Notes under the pieces: generated by a model
Told to the model about the DNA's origin: nothing
The model's input: only the letters and a program-made list of their open reading frames with translations
Database searches by the model: none
Shown here: in pieces, positions 1 through 7,628 of the stretch
Numbering within the stretch: the stretch's first letter is position 1
Layout: every line of letters begins with the position of its first letter
Origin: Gammaproteobacteria bacterium
GTDB taxonomy: Bacteria > Pseudomonadota > Gammaproteobacteria > SZUA-140
Reading direction: 5' to 3'
Assembly: GCA_015491865.1 (NCBI GenBank)
Contig: WFVD01000015.1
Coordinates: 124,001-188,000 of the forward strand
Length of the DNA stretch: 64,000 nt
Translations under genes and position numbers: made by a program

Positions 1-128
1 CGCACCGCTATCAACAGCAACAATCCAAACACCATCACCAGACTGATGCTGACAGCACCGGCACTCACCCAGACCCACGGCGTTCCGCTTCTGAACCAGC
101 CAACCTTCTTATTATTAACGACAGACAT
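1..128 (-). CDS. pstA: Phosphate ABC transporter permease PstA, N-terminal fragment
   Basis: Reading leftwards from an ATG at 126-128, the frame stays open to the window edge, so only about 42 codons are present. The visible protein starts MSVVNNKKVGWFRSG and runs into one hydrophobic segment (VSISLVMVFGLLLLIAV), which fits the first membrane helix of a PstA-type permease. It lies 23 bp downstream of pstC on the same strand, the standard pstC-pstA order. The identification rests mostly on that neighbour, because this N-terminal piece alone has no diagnostic motif. The rest of the gene, and presumably pstB and phoU, would lie beyond the left edge. Confidence 0.75.
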   Translation of the reverse strand, partial: MSVVNNKKVGWFRSGTPWVWVSAGAVSISLVMVFGLLLLIAV

Positions 129-151
129 ATCTTTCTATATCACTCAGTTGG

Positions 152-2437
152 TTACAGTGTGCTGTATTTCTTACGCAGGCGTTGACGCACAATCTCTGCG
201 ATGGTGTTAAAGAAAAAGGTAAACATAAAAAGCACCAGGGCAGCGAGAAAGAGTATTCGATAATGGGTGCTATCGACCTCCGCCTCTGGCATCTCGACCG
301 AGATGTTGGCCGACAATGTACGCATCCCCTCAAAGATACTGAAATCCATCACAGCGGTGTTTCCCGTCGCCATCAATACAATCATGGTTTCACCCACCGC
401 ACGCCCCATGCCTATCATCAATGCAGAGAAGATGCCGGGACTTGCAGTCAGTAACACAACACGCACCATCGTCTGCCACGGGGTGGCACCGAGCGCAAGT
501 GAACCTTGCGATAGATGGCGTGGTACGCCATAGATTGCATCTTCCGCGATTGAAAAAATGGTTGGAATAACGGCAAAGCCCATCGCAAGTCCAACAATGA
601 TTGAGTTTCGCTGATCAAAGCCAATTCCCAGTTCATCAGACATCCAGTGGCGCATATTGCCATCGAAGAGGAGTGATTCAAGGACTGGGCTTAGCGCAAG
701 GCTACCCCATCCCACAATGATCACTACTGGGATCAGTAACAGTGCCTCCCACCCTTCCGGAATGGCGTGGCGCAGGCTACGAGGTAGCTGAGACCACCCC
801 CAGGCGCATAACAGGATGCCTATTGGCATGAGCACCAGTAGACTAAAGGTTCCCGGCAGATGTGTTTCAATCAGGGGTGCTAGCCACAGCCCGGCAAGAA
901 AACCGAGAATAACGGTCGGCAAAGCCTCCATAATTTCGATGCTCGGCTTAACCACGTTACGCATCCTGGGCGCCATAAAGTAAGCGGTGAACAGTGCCCC
1001 AAGGATGGCTAGTGGTGCAGCGAGTAACATCGCATAAAAGGCTGCTTTTAAGGTGCCAAATGAGAGCGGAACCAGGCTGAGCTTTGGCTCAAAGTCATTG
1101 GATGCAGATGAAGACTGCCAGATATAATCCGGTTCCGGGTAGCTTTCGTACCACACCTTGCCCCATATTGAGTTCCACGAAACCTCAGGGTGATCGTTGT
1201 GAATATGCCACACCTGCAGCACACCGCTGGACTCTTCAGCTATCATCCAGTTGGCTCGTGGCGCCACCACAAGGTGTTTGACCGGTTGTGATGAGAGCTT
1301 ACTCAGCGCGAGGTTCCGCGCCGCAGTTGAGTGGTAGATGCCGACGTTGCCCTGACTATCTGCGACCAGAAACCCTTTGCGATCATATTCTGCCGCAATG
1401 GCAGTGATTGGATTATTGCGGGCCTGTTGCTGGTCAAAACCTCGAATGCGTGTCATCACCTCCTGGTTTCGTTCATTACGAACAGGAAACCACTGGCTCA
1501 GGTAGCCATCATCGTATCCGATGATCAATGAGATGGTGCCGGTCAGAAACTCGACTGCACTGACATTACGCCCATTCTCGCTGATGTTAATCTGGTAGCG
1601 GCGCTGGGGCTCCTCTGCATCACTGATATCAAAATAAGTTAACCTGTTATTTCGCTCTACCACGTAGAGATTTTGCTGATCCTGATCCATCAGGAGTTTT
1701 AAGACCTCGCTGTCGGGTGTGGCCAGTTCACGATTAAACTGTTCCAGCACGGGTTCATCATCGAACATCGACTCTTCCGCAATAAATGCGCTAAACAGTA
1801 ACCGCCCATCTTCTGTCACAGCGGCGACAGCAGTACTCTCTTCACTGCTTTGAAAGGTGATCTGGGTTAGCGCAGCGGCATAAGGGTCGATTTCAAGCGG
1901 GGCTTTCCCCAAAGGGTATTTAATCTGCGGGACAATCCTGCGCCTGTCATTGGGGTAGGTCACACGGTAGGTGTGTCGTAATAACAGCATCTGGCCACTG
2001 GAAAGCCCCATTGCCACGATTCCCTGATGCATCTGCCCTTTGGCAAAGGAGGTGATGGTAACACCGTCGGGTATTGGCAGGGGCTCACTTTTTATGACCT
2101 CGCCGCTAGCCAGGTCAAAAAAGAGCGCTTTGCCTGACCAGGTAAAACGCACCCCGATCTCCGCCTGCTCTTCCATTGCCAGGTAGAGCGTCTGTTCGTC
2201 TGCGCCACCAGGGGCGGGGTAGGTCACACGCTTTTCAACCTCGGCAGACTGAAATAGCGGCAAAACCACAAACAGCAGATAAAAGAAAATAAGGACAATG
2301 GCAATGATAACGCCAACCCCGCCGACACCCACCGCATAGCGAGTCACGCTATCTTTTACCTTGCGAAGCCGACGATGTTTAGCGGACGCTTCGCTGGCAA
2401 AAAGAGCTGCCGCCTGTTTTTCACCTGAACTATTCAT
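152..2437 (-). CDS. pstC: Phosphate ABC transporter permease PstC, long form
   Basis: Inner-membrane permease of the high-affinity phosphate importer PstSCAB. The protein has 761 residues, against about 300-320 for enteric PstC. A basic N-terminus (RRLRKVKDS) leads into one helix at about 36-62. A large domain at about 63-455 follows, with WD/propeller-like strands and presumably periplasmic. The permease core at about 456-750 carries the EAA-type loop LSQGSLALGATPWQTMVRV (about 643-661) and GRAVGETM. Long PstC forms with such an insert are known in pseudomonads and relatives. A Pho box lies just upstream, so PhoB control under phosphate limitation is likely. The predicted -10 is so close to the ATG at 2437 that the mRNA may be almost leaderless. 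No pstS is adjacent. Confidence 0.93.
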   Translation of the reverse strand: MNSSGEKQAAALFASEASAKHRRLRKVKDSVTRYAVGVGGVGVIIAIVLIFFYLLFVVLPLFQSAEVEKRVTYPAPGGADEQTLYLAMEEQAEIGVRFTWSGKALFFDLASGEVIKSEPLPIPDGVTITSFAKGQMHQGIVAMGLSSGQMLLLRHTYRVTYPNDRRRIVPQIKYPLGKAPLEIDPYAAALTQITFQSSEESTAVAAVTEDGRLLFSAFIAEESMFDDEPVLEQFNRELATPDSEVLKLLMDQDQQNLYVVERNNRLTYFDISDAEEPQRRYQINISENGRNVSAVEFLTGTISLIIGYDDGYLSQWFPVRNERNQEVMTRIRGFDQQQARNNPITAIAAEYDRKGFLVADSQGNVGIYHSTAARNLALSKLSSQPVKHLVVAPRANWMIAEESSGVLQVWHIHNDHPEVSWNSIWGKVWYESYPEPDYIWQSSSASNDFEPKLSLVPLSFGTLKAAFYAMLLAAPLAILGALFTAYFMAPRMRNVVKPSIEIMEALPTVILGFLAGLWLAPLIETHLPGTFSLLVLMPIGILLCAWGWSQLPRSLRHAIPEGWEALLLIPVVIIVGWGSLALSPVLESLLFDGNMRHWMSDELGIGFDQRNSIIVGLAMGFAVIPTIFSIAEDAIYGVPRHLSQGSLALGATPWQTMVRVVLLTASPGIFSALMIGMGRAVGETMIVLMATGNTAVMDFSIFEGMRTLSANISVEMPEAEVDSTHYRILFLAALVLFMFTFFFNTIAEIVRQRLRKKYSTL

Positions 2438-2459
2438 GGCGCAAGGATAATAGAGTGAT

Positions 2460-2477
2460 ATGACAGTTATGTTACAG
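2460..2477 (-). promoter_or_regulatory. Pho box upstream of pstC
   Basis: On the minus strand the sequence reads CTGTAAC-ATAA-CTGTCAT, two direct 7-mers 11 bp apart that match the PhoB half-site CTGTCAT. Seven bases further on is TATTAT (2452-2447), which can serve as a -10. PhoB normally replaces the -35 contact. The spacing puts the transcription start at about 2437-2441, with the pstC ATG at 2437. The motif is seen directly; PhoB binding is inferred from the family rule. Confidence 0.7.
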
Positions 2478-2542
2478 CGCTGCCATATTTACCATTTCCG
2501 TTTGAAGGCAGTGAGATCTTTGCTCAATCAGGTGGCTATATA

Positions 2543-2570
2543 AAAGGAGGCGACCAAAGCCGCCTCCTTT
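2543..2570 (-). terminator. Intrinsic terminator of small RNA 1
   Basis: A perfect 10-bp stem, AAAGGAGGCG / CGCCTCCTTT, with an 8-nt loop. In the minus direction it is followed by T then ATATA, giving a short T-rich tail. The GGAGG in the stem adds one more potential CsrA-type motif. In the plus direction the tail is C-rich, so this is a leftward terminator. Confidence 0.75.
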
Positions 2571-2674
2571 GTCCCCCGTCACCTCCGTGTCATCGCGTCG
2601 TCCATGCAGGCATCCATGCCACCACCATCCGTGGTGATTCTCCTTTTCAGCCGTAGCCACGGCTGTGGGAACAG
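2543..2674 (-). ncRNA. CsrB/RsmZ-like CsrA-titrating small RNA, copy 1
   Basis: About 130 nt, minus strand. The RNA shows repeated GGA in short hairpin loops, the hallmark of CsrA/RsmA-binding RNAs. CACCA-CGGA-TGGTG is at 2636-2623, GGCA-TGGA-TGCC at 2620-2609 and CAC-GGAG-GTG at 2589-2580. Unpaired GGAs lie at 2643-2641 and 2603-2601. A 7-bp hairpin at the 5' side (CAGCCGT/ACGGCTG, about 2665-2648) and a 10-bp terminator at the 3' end frame the RNA. Size and layout resemble RsmY/RsmZ. The only reading frame across it (62 codons, rich in Trp, His and Gly) is best explained as a by-product of the repeats. The start is estimated from the upstream promoter-like sequence. Confidence 0.7.
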
Positions 2675-2680
2675 TGGCAA

Positions 2681-2708
2681 CCTATATGCATTTTAGCGCC
2701 AGCAACAA
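2681..2708 (-). promoter_or_regulatory. Putative sigma-70 promoter of small RNA 1
   Basis: On the minus strand TTGTTG (2708-2703) is separated by 16 bp from TATAGG (2686-2681), giving a start near 2674. I looked in the AT-rich stretch upstream (about 2710-2800) for the GacA-type palindrome TGTAAG-N6-CTTACA common before such RNAs in pseudomonads and did not find a clear match. The control route is therefore unknown. Confidence 0.45.
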
Positions 2709-2908
2709 GTGCCTGTTTTTACATATATCAATATGATAGCATTCAATTTTTAACTTAAATATAAAGTGTGAATTTTGATATCTGCATTATTATCAGCTAC
2801 TTGATAAAACCGGATGATAGTTAACCAAAGTTTCTACTTCACTGTAATGCGACCTTCTCCTATTGAAAGATCAAAGTATTCCTACAGGGATTTCAGAGCA
2901 GAAAAAGA

Positions 2909-2939
2909 AAAGGCGATTCAGATCAACTGAACCGCCTTT
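2909..2939 (-). terminator. Intrinsic terminator of small RNA 2
   Basis: Stem AAAGGCG / CGCCTTT, then one mismatch and an inner stem TTCAG / CTGAA around a 5-nt loop. In the minus direction it is followed by a T-rich run (TTTCTTTTTCTG). The plus-direction tail is also T-rich (CCTTTTCT), so it may work both ways. Confidence 0.82.
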
Positions 2940-3093
2940 CCTTTTCTAGTGACATCAGCCACTTACATCCTTATGTCACACCACTCCATGGTGTATGCGC
3001 TCCTGCGCCTGTCATATCATCCTGACTGCACTCCTTGCAGAAGATTCATCCCTGCGCTCATCCTGAGTTATTATTGACAGACATCCTTATCTC
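2909..3093 (-). ncRNA. CsrB/RsmZ-like CsrA-titrating small RNA, copy 2
   Basis: About 185 nt, minus strand, 235 bp upstream of copy 1 in the same orientation. It has at least eight GGA motifs, most of them in hairpin loops: CTCA-GGA-TGAG (3067-3057), CTGCA-AGGAG-TGCAG (3040-3026), GCGC-AGGA-GCGC (3008-2997), ACACCA-TGGAG-TGGTGT (2994-2978) and ACAT-AAGG-ATGT (2976-2965). Further GGAs lie at 3086-3084, 3051-3049 and 3022-3020. It ends in a strong intrinsic terminator. This serial arrangement of GGA loops is the defining architecture of CsrB/CsrC/RsmY/RsmZ. By that precedent it sequesters CsrA and relieves CsrA repression of mRNAs. The 5' end is estimated from a TATAGT box. Primary sequence differs from copy 1. 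Confidence 0.78.
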
Positions 3094-3099
3094 TCCCCC

Positions 3100-3128
3100 A
3101 CTATATCGTCTTGTTTTTAAAGAAGATA
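3100..3128 (-). promoter_or_regulatory. Putative promoter of small RNA 2
   Basis: TATAGT (3105-3100, minus strand) is a good -10 and places the start near 3093, just after a GGGGG run. The -35 candidate 17 bp upstream (TATCTT) is poor, which would fit an activator-dependent promoter. Upstream to 3340 the DNA is AT-rich with no gene I can support. A short hairpin CCGCAG/CTGCGG sits at 3313-3330 before the next gene. Confidence 0.35.
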
Positions 3129-3364
3129 AACGATTACTGCGTCATATTGAACCAATTTTAATGCGATATAGACATAGTATAAGTAAAGGTTATTATGGTA
3201 TTCATACTAGAAAACAACAGGTTGCTAATTCTGCTCCGCTGGGCGTAAAGCCTCAGCCTCAGGTTGAAGTATTGATTCATGACACCCTTTTCAGAAAAAC
3301 CCTACAAAATAGCCGCAGTGACATCTGCGGGTTGACTTAAAATGCGACTCAAAACGACCTAAGC

Positions 3365-6300
3365 ATGGATAGAACAGCGCAAGCAAGCGATCCACAACGC
3401 AGCATTACCGTAACCGCCTCTGCCGGTGCGGGTAAAACCTACCTGCTGGTTACGCGCCTGTTGCGGCTACTGCTCTCTGATACACCACCGGAGACAATTC
3501 TGGCCATCACCTTTACCCGCAAGGCTGCCACTGAGATGCAGCACCGTATTACTGAGCGATTGCACCAGCTTTTAACCCTGACGCCCGAAGCATTAAATGG
3601 TCTCCTTAAGGCTATCGGTATCACCCCCGACGAGACTATGCGCAATAAAGCTCAGACGCTCTATGAACAGTTACTGCGCTGCGAGCAGCCGTTACGCATC
3701 ACCACTTTTCACGCCTTTTGCCAGGAGATACTGCGCCGCTTCCCACTCGAAGCAGATGTCCCACCGGGATTTGAGATCCTGGAGAGCAGCGGGCTACTTG
3801 AAAAGCGGGCGCTGGATGCCCTTTTCAGTGATGCCACTCAGCAACCCGACGGTGAACTGGCAGAGATGTTGGCGACCTTGATGGCGCATTGCGGTGGCAT
3901 CAGCAGCACTGAAACGGCACTTAAACAGTTTATTCAGCACCGAAGCGACTGGTGGGCATTTACACTCGATCAGCCGCGCCCGCTTGCTTATGCCAGCGAA
4001 ACCCTTGCCAGGCAGTTGAAAATCAGCGCGGAACGCTATGCAACGGATGCCGACTTTCTAACCCCAGCACTGCTGCTGCAGTGCGAGGAATTTTCAGCGC
4101 TGCTCAGCAAGCATAGCAACAAGGGGAATGATGCCCACGCTGCCCTGCTCAATCAGGCTGGGGAGGATTCACTACCACCGCAACAACGTATTGCTGCTCT
4201 CAGCACCGTCTTTCTAACCGAGAAAGGTGAACCGAGAAAGCGGAAAGCGAGTGCCGCCCAGAGCAAGTCGATAGGCGTTGATGGGCAGGCGCGTCTCCTT
4301 GAGCTGCACCGCACCATCTGCGAAGCGTTAATTGAGCGACAGGATCAACTCAATCGCCACCAGCTCTATCGTGGTTCGGTCGCCTGGTATCACGTTGGCG
4401 TACGGTTACTTCACCATTATCAGACCATGAAAGAGGAACAGCGCCTGCTTGATTTTGCTGACCTTGAATGGCGTGCCTACCAACTGCTCAATCACCACAA
4501 TAATGCTCACTGGGTTCAATATAAACTCGACCAGCGCATCAACCACCTTCTGGTCGATGAGTTTCAGGACACCAACCCCACCCAGTGGCGGTTGCTACTG
4601 CCGCTACTTCAGGAGCTTGCGAGCGGCGAGGCTGAACGTAACCGAAGTGTTTTTCTAGTCGGAGATAGCAAACAGTCTATCTACCGATTCCGTCGAGCAG
4701 ACCCCCGCTTGTTTGCGACCGCTCAACAGTGGTTAGAGCAGCGGCTAAACGCGGTGACATGCCCTCTCGATATCTCATGGCGCTCGGCACCGGCAATCAT
4801 AGACTTTGTTAATCTTCTATTTGATCGCACACCATTAGGCGAGCGCCTCTCAAACTTTCAGCCTCATGACACTCATCAACACTCTCTCTGGGGTAAAGTG
4901 GAGATGCTGCCGCTGCTTGACCCAGATAGTGGTACGAAAGCCCCCCCCTCGGCAACGTTCCGAAACCCTTTAGAACAGCCGCGCATCGGGAGTGGCGACG
5001 CCTGGCAGCACCATTATGCTGAAGGCAATCTTATCGCGATGCACATTAACACGATGCTCAATGATGGCACTGCCATCAGGGAGCACGACGAACCGCGCAC
5101 CTTACAATTGAACGACATCATTATATTACTGCGCAGTCGCACCCACCTTTCCGCCTATGAAGCCGCACTGCGCGAACATAACATCGCCTATATTAGTAAC
5201 ACAAAGAGCACCGTTCTAGACACACTGGAAGCGCAGGATATGGTAGCGCTGCTGAATACACTGATCTCACCACATAATAATCTCGCACTCGCGCAACTGC
5301 TGCGCTCGCCACTATTCAATTGCGATGAAAGTGGACTGATCGCTTTGGCGTCATTAACCACACAACAGACGTTGCGCCACCATACTCGCTCCTGGTTTAC
5401 ATCGCTCGGCCTGATTCAGGAGCAGCTCACCCAGGGTGATCCACTTGCACGTGCATATCGGCTCATTAAGCAGTGGCAGCAGTATGCTGGTGAACTGCCG
5501 GTACACGATCTACTCGACCGTATCTATCATGAGGGTGATCTACAGCAGCGCTATTTCGCTGCGTTTCCTGCACATTTACACCCAAGGGTCGAGAGCAATC
5601 TCACACGTTTTATTGAACTGGCACTTGAACTTGACAGTGGCCGCTACCCCAGCCTGCCACACTTTATTAATCGTTTAAAAAGACTGAAAGAATATGCACC
5701 CGATTGCATTGATGAACCGGCTTCGATTAATCATGCGGGTGCAGTCCGTATCATGACCATTCACGCCGCCAAAGGGCTGGAGGCGCCGGTGGTGTTTATG
5801 GCAGATGCAGCGCGCGTGACAAAAAGCAAACGGGCACACCATGCGATTGTTAACTGGCCATCGGAACAGGCTAGCCCCAGCCACTTTTTTCTATGTGGCA
5901 CAAAGAGGTCGATTGACCGCGACACAATGAAATTGTTAGAGGCGGATGATCTGGAAGAGGCGCGTGAAGATGCTAACCTGCTCTATGTTGCCCTCACACG
6001 CGCCCGACAGTATCTGATTATCACAGGTTGTATCCCTAAAAAAGGTAAAGAACGCGGCTGGTATGGTGCGATGGCAGAGCAGGTGATGGAGAGTAATGCA
6101 ATTCAGAACAATGCTGGTTTTGAGATGAGCAATGGGACCATTTTAAAAATTGAAGCTGCAGAGCAGCCGAAATCGATCGAAAATAAAGCAGTGGCCGCTG
6201 TTTTCCCTGCGACTTCGACTGCCACCGCGCTCACCATTCAATCACTGCCCATTGAAAACCACACCATTCAGGCCAGCAAGGTTTTTCAGGAGGCGAGCCA

Positions 6301-6823
6301 TCGCCATGGTTTGTCAACACCCCCCAGCGACGATGAGGAGGATGAACAGAGCATTCGCGGTGAGACGATCCATCGTATCCTTGAGCTGATGACCCACCAC
6401 CCAGCACCAGGACGGGCTGTGGTCACGCAGCAGATTATGGAGGAGCAAGGGGTCAATGTTGCGGCTGACACACTGCTCAAATGGGTTGATGAGGCTGGCT
6501 CGCTGGTAGAGAACCCTGAACTTAGCTGGCTATTTGATCCTGCTCAATTTGATGCAGCACATAATGAAATGGCCATCTATTTCTCTGATGATCGAGGTAA
6601 CTTTGCGGGCATCATTGACCGGCTGGTTATCAAAGATGACGCAATTGTAATTGTCGATTACAAAACACATCGCAATATTACCCCACGCACTGTAGCTGCA
6701 TATGGAGAGCGCTACCGAGAGCAGATGGCGATCTACCAATCTGGTATCGAAAAAATCTGGCCAGATAAACGTGTCAAGAAGAGCCTGTTATTTACACATA
6801 GCGCCCTCTGTTACACGCTCTAA
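3365..6823 (+). CDS. addA: AddA-like UvrD-family helicase with C-terminal nuclease
   Basis: A 1152-residue superfamily 1A DNA helicase. By motif it resembles the AddA subunit of AddAB-type double-strand-break resection enzymes. Visible motifs in order: Walker A ASAGAGKT near residue 20, motif Ia TFTRKAA, motif II VDEFQDT, motif III VGDSKQSIYRFR, motif V TIHAAKGLEAPVVF and motif VI YVALTRARQYL. The C-terminal PD-(D/E)XK nuclease signature is GIIDRL...IVDYKTH near the end. Length is normal for AddA. AddB is usually encoded directly upstream, but here the upstream DNA is the small-RNA region and no addB is in the window. The ATG at 3365 has only a weak ribosome-binding site. A RecB role is less likely because the nuclease spacing and N-terminus are AddA-like. 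Confidence 0.85.
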   Translation: MDRTAQASDPQRSITVTASAGAGKTYLLVTRLLRLLLSDTPPETILAITFTRKAATEMQHRITERLHQLLTLTPEALNGLLKAIGITPDETMRNKAQTLYEQLLRCEQPLRITTFHAFCQEILRRFPLEADVPPGFEILESSGLLEKRALDALFSDATQQPDGELAEMLATLMAHCGGISSTETALKQFIQHRSDWWAFTLDQPRPLAYASETLARQLKISAERYATDADFLTPALLLQCEEFSALLSKHSNKGNDAHAALLNQAGEDSLPPQQRIAALSTVFLTEKGEPRKRKASAAQSKSIGVDGQARLLELHRTICEALIERQDQLNRHQLYRGSVAWYHVGVRLLHHYQTMKEEQRLLDFADLEWRAYQLLNHHNNAHWVQYKLDQRINHLLVDEFQDTNPTQWRLLLPLLQELASGEAERNRSVFLVGDSKQSIYRFRRADPRLFATAQQWLEQRLNAVTCPLDISWRSAPAIIDFVNLLFDRTPLGERLSNFQPHDTHQHSLWGKVEMLPLLDPDSGTKAPPSATFRNPLEQPRIGSGDAWQHHYAEGNLIAMHINTMLNDGTAIREHDEPRTLQLNDIIILLRSRTHLSAYEAALREHNIAYISNTKSTVLDTLEAQDMVALLNTLISPHNNLALAQLLRSPLFNCDESGLIALASLTTQQTLRHHTRSWFTSLGLIQEQLTQGDPLARAYRLIKQWQQYAGELPVHDLLDRIYHEGDLQQRYFAAFPAHLHPRVESNLTRFIELALELDSGRYPSLPHFINRLKRLKEYAPDCIDEPASINHAGAVRIMTIHAAKGLEAPVVFMADAARVTKSKRAHHAIVNWPSEQASPSHFFLCGTKRSIDRDTMKLLEADDLEEAREDANLLYVALTRARQYLIITGCIPKKGKERGWYGAMAEQVMESNAIQNNAGFEMSNGTILKIEAAEQPKSIENKAVAAVFPATSTATALTIQSLPIENHTIQASKVFQEASHRHGLSTPPSDDEEDEQSIRGETIHRILELMTHHPAPGRAVVTQQIMEEQGVNVAADTLLKWVDEAGSLVENPELSWLFDPAQFDAAHNEMAIYFSDDRGNFAGIIDRLVIKDDAIVIVDYKTHRNITPRTVAAYGERYREQMAIYQSGIEKIWPDKRVKKSLLFTHSALCYTL

Positions 6824-6841
6824 TCCGCTGGCGACAGGAGA

Positions 6842-7387
6842 TCAATCGTCCAGAATATGGGTCGGTTTGCCATCAATACTAATTTGGTTGTTCTCTTCCC
6901 AGTACGCTTTTATTCCGGCTTCCCCTTTTTTCTCCGACCAGCGTACGAGAGTGTCGCGCTCTCCCTGGTAATCAAATAGCGGAACAGCGTAACCGCATGA
7001 AGTCTGAACCAGATCGACCGCCACCTCAATGATCTGGCGTGCGCCTGACTTCTCCGGAAAGCGCGCAAGAGACTCACTCCAAGCGGGATCTCGAGGGTGA
7101 ATCACCCGACCATTTCCATACAGCCTCAGTATGTTAGGTGGCCCTTCATATGAACAGAACATCACGGTTATGCGACCATTTTCATAAAGATGGGCCGCAG
7201 TCTCATTTCCGCTCCCCGTGTAATTGAGCCAGCGTACTTTATTGGGTGAGCAGACCCGAAACGAATCCATTCCCTTTGGCGAGAGGTTGACCCGCCCCTC
7301 TGCACCTGCAGTCGCAACAAAAAAGATCTTCTGCTGCTGGATAAATGCTGAGTGCCTCTCATCGATTGAATCAAACTGTTTTGCCAT
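6842..7387 (-). CDS. Pyridoxamine 5'-phosphate oxidase-family FMN-binding protein
   Basis: About 181 residues. It is a split-barrel flavin-binding protein of the general pyridoxamine-phosphate-oxidase family. The protein reads FVATAGAEGRVNLSPKGMDSF near the N-terminus, then WLNYTGSGNETAAHL and GNGRVIHP, typical of the short stand-alone members whose substrate is usually unknown. It is not PdxH: it lacks that enzyme's C-terminal dimer extension, and its core motifs differ. The longest frame starts at a GTG (7396). The ATG at 7387 is preferred because AGGCGG lies 10-11 bp before it. It is convergent with the helicase gene, with an 18-bp gap and no obvious terminator. Confidence 0.8.
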   Translation of the reverse strand: MAKQFDSIDERHSAFIQQQKIFFVATAGAEGRVNLSPKGMDSFRVCSPNKVRWLNYTGSGNETAAHLYENGRITVMFCSYEGPPNILRLYGNGRVIHPRDPAWSESLARFPEKSGARQIIEVAVDLVQTSCGYAVPLFDYQGERDTLVRWSEKKGEAGIKAYWEENNQISIDGKPTHILDD

Positions 7388-7511
7388 CGTTTTCACCGCC
7401 TGCTACTGCCAAATAATGAAGATATCAAGCCAGGTAGTACCTTCTTTTTATATATAAAGAAACCACTAACTAACTAGAATTTATCAATTTTTTCGAATTT
7501 TATATCATGTT

Positions 7512-7526
7512 GGTCAGAAATTGACC
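7512..7526. promoter_or_regulatory. Inverted repeat in the divergent promoter region
   Basis: GGTCA-N5-TGACC lies in a very AT-rich 240-bp gap between two divergent genes, 103 bp before the HDOD start. The symmetry and position suit a dimeric regulator's operator, but no regulator is identified and short palindromes occur by chance. Confidence 0.25.
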
Positions 7527-7628
7527 GATAACCTCAAATAAGATAGATAAATTAGCAATCTTATAACCACTCGTGCTCTAATCTGGTATAGATTGGCTGA
7601 GTATAATCAGAGGAAGTGGACAGTAGCA

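Noticed and set aside
2472-2660. 62-codon minus-strand reading frame rich in Trp, His and Gly
   Set aside because: It runs across the GGA-loop hairpins and terminator of small RNA 1. The repeated motifs explain the composition, and there is no good ribosome-binding site.
3035-3340. 101-codon plus-strand reading frame between the small RNAs and addA
   Set aside because: It starts inside the antisense of small RNA 2, has no family pattern or good ribosome-binding site, and fits chance in AT-rich DNA.
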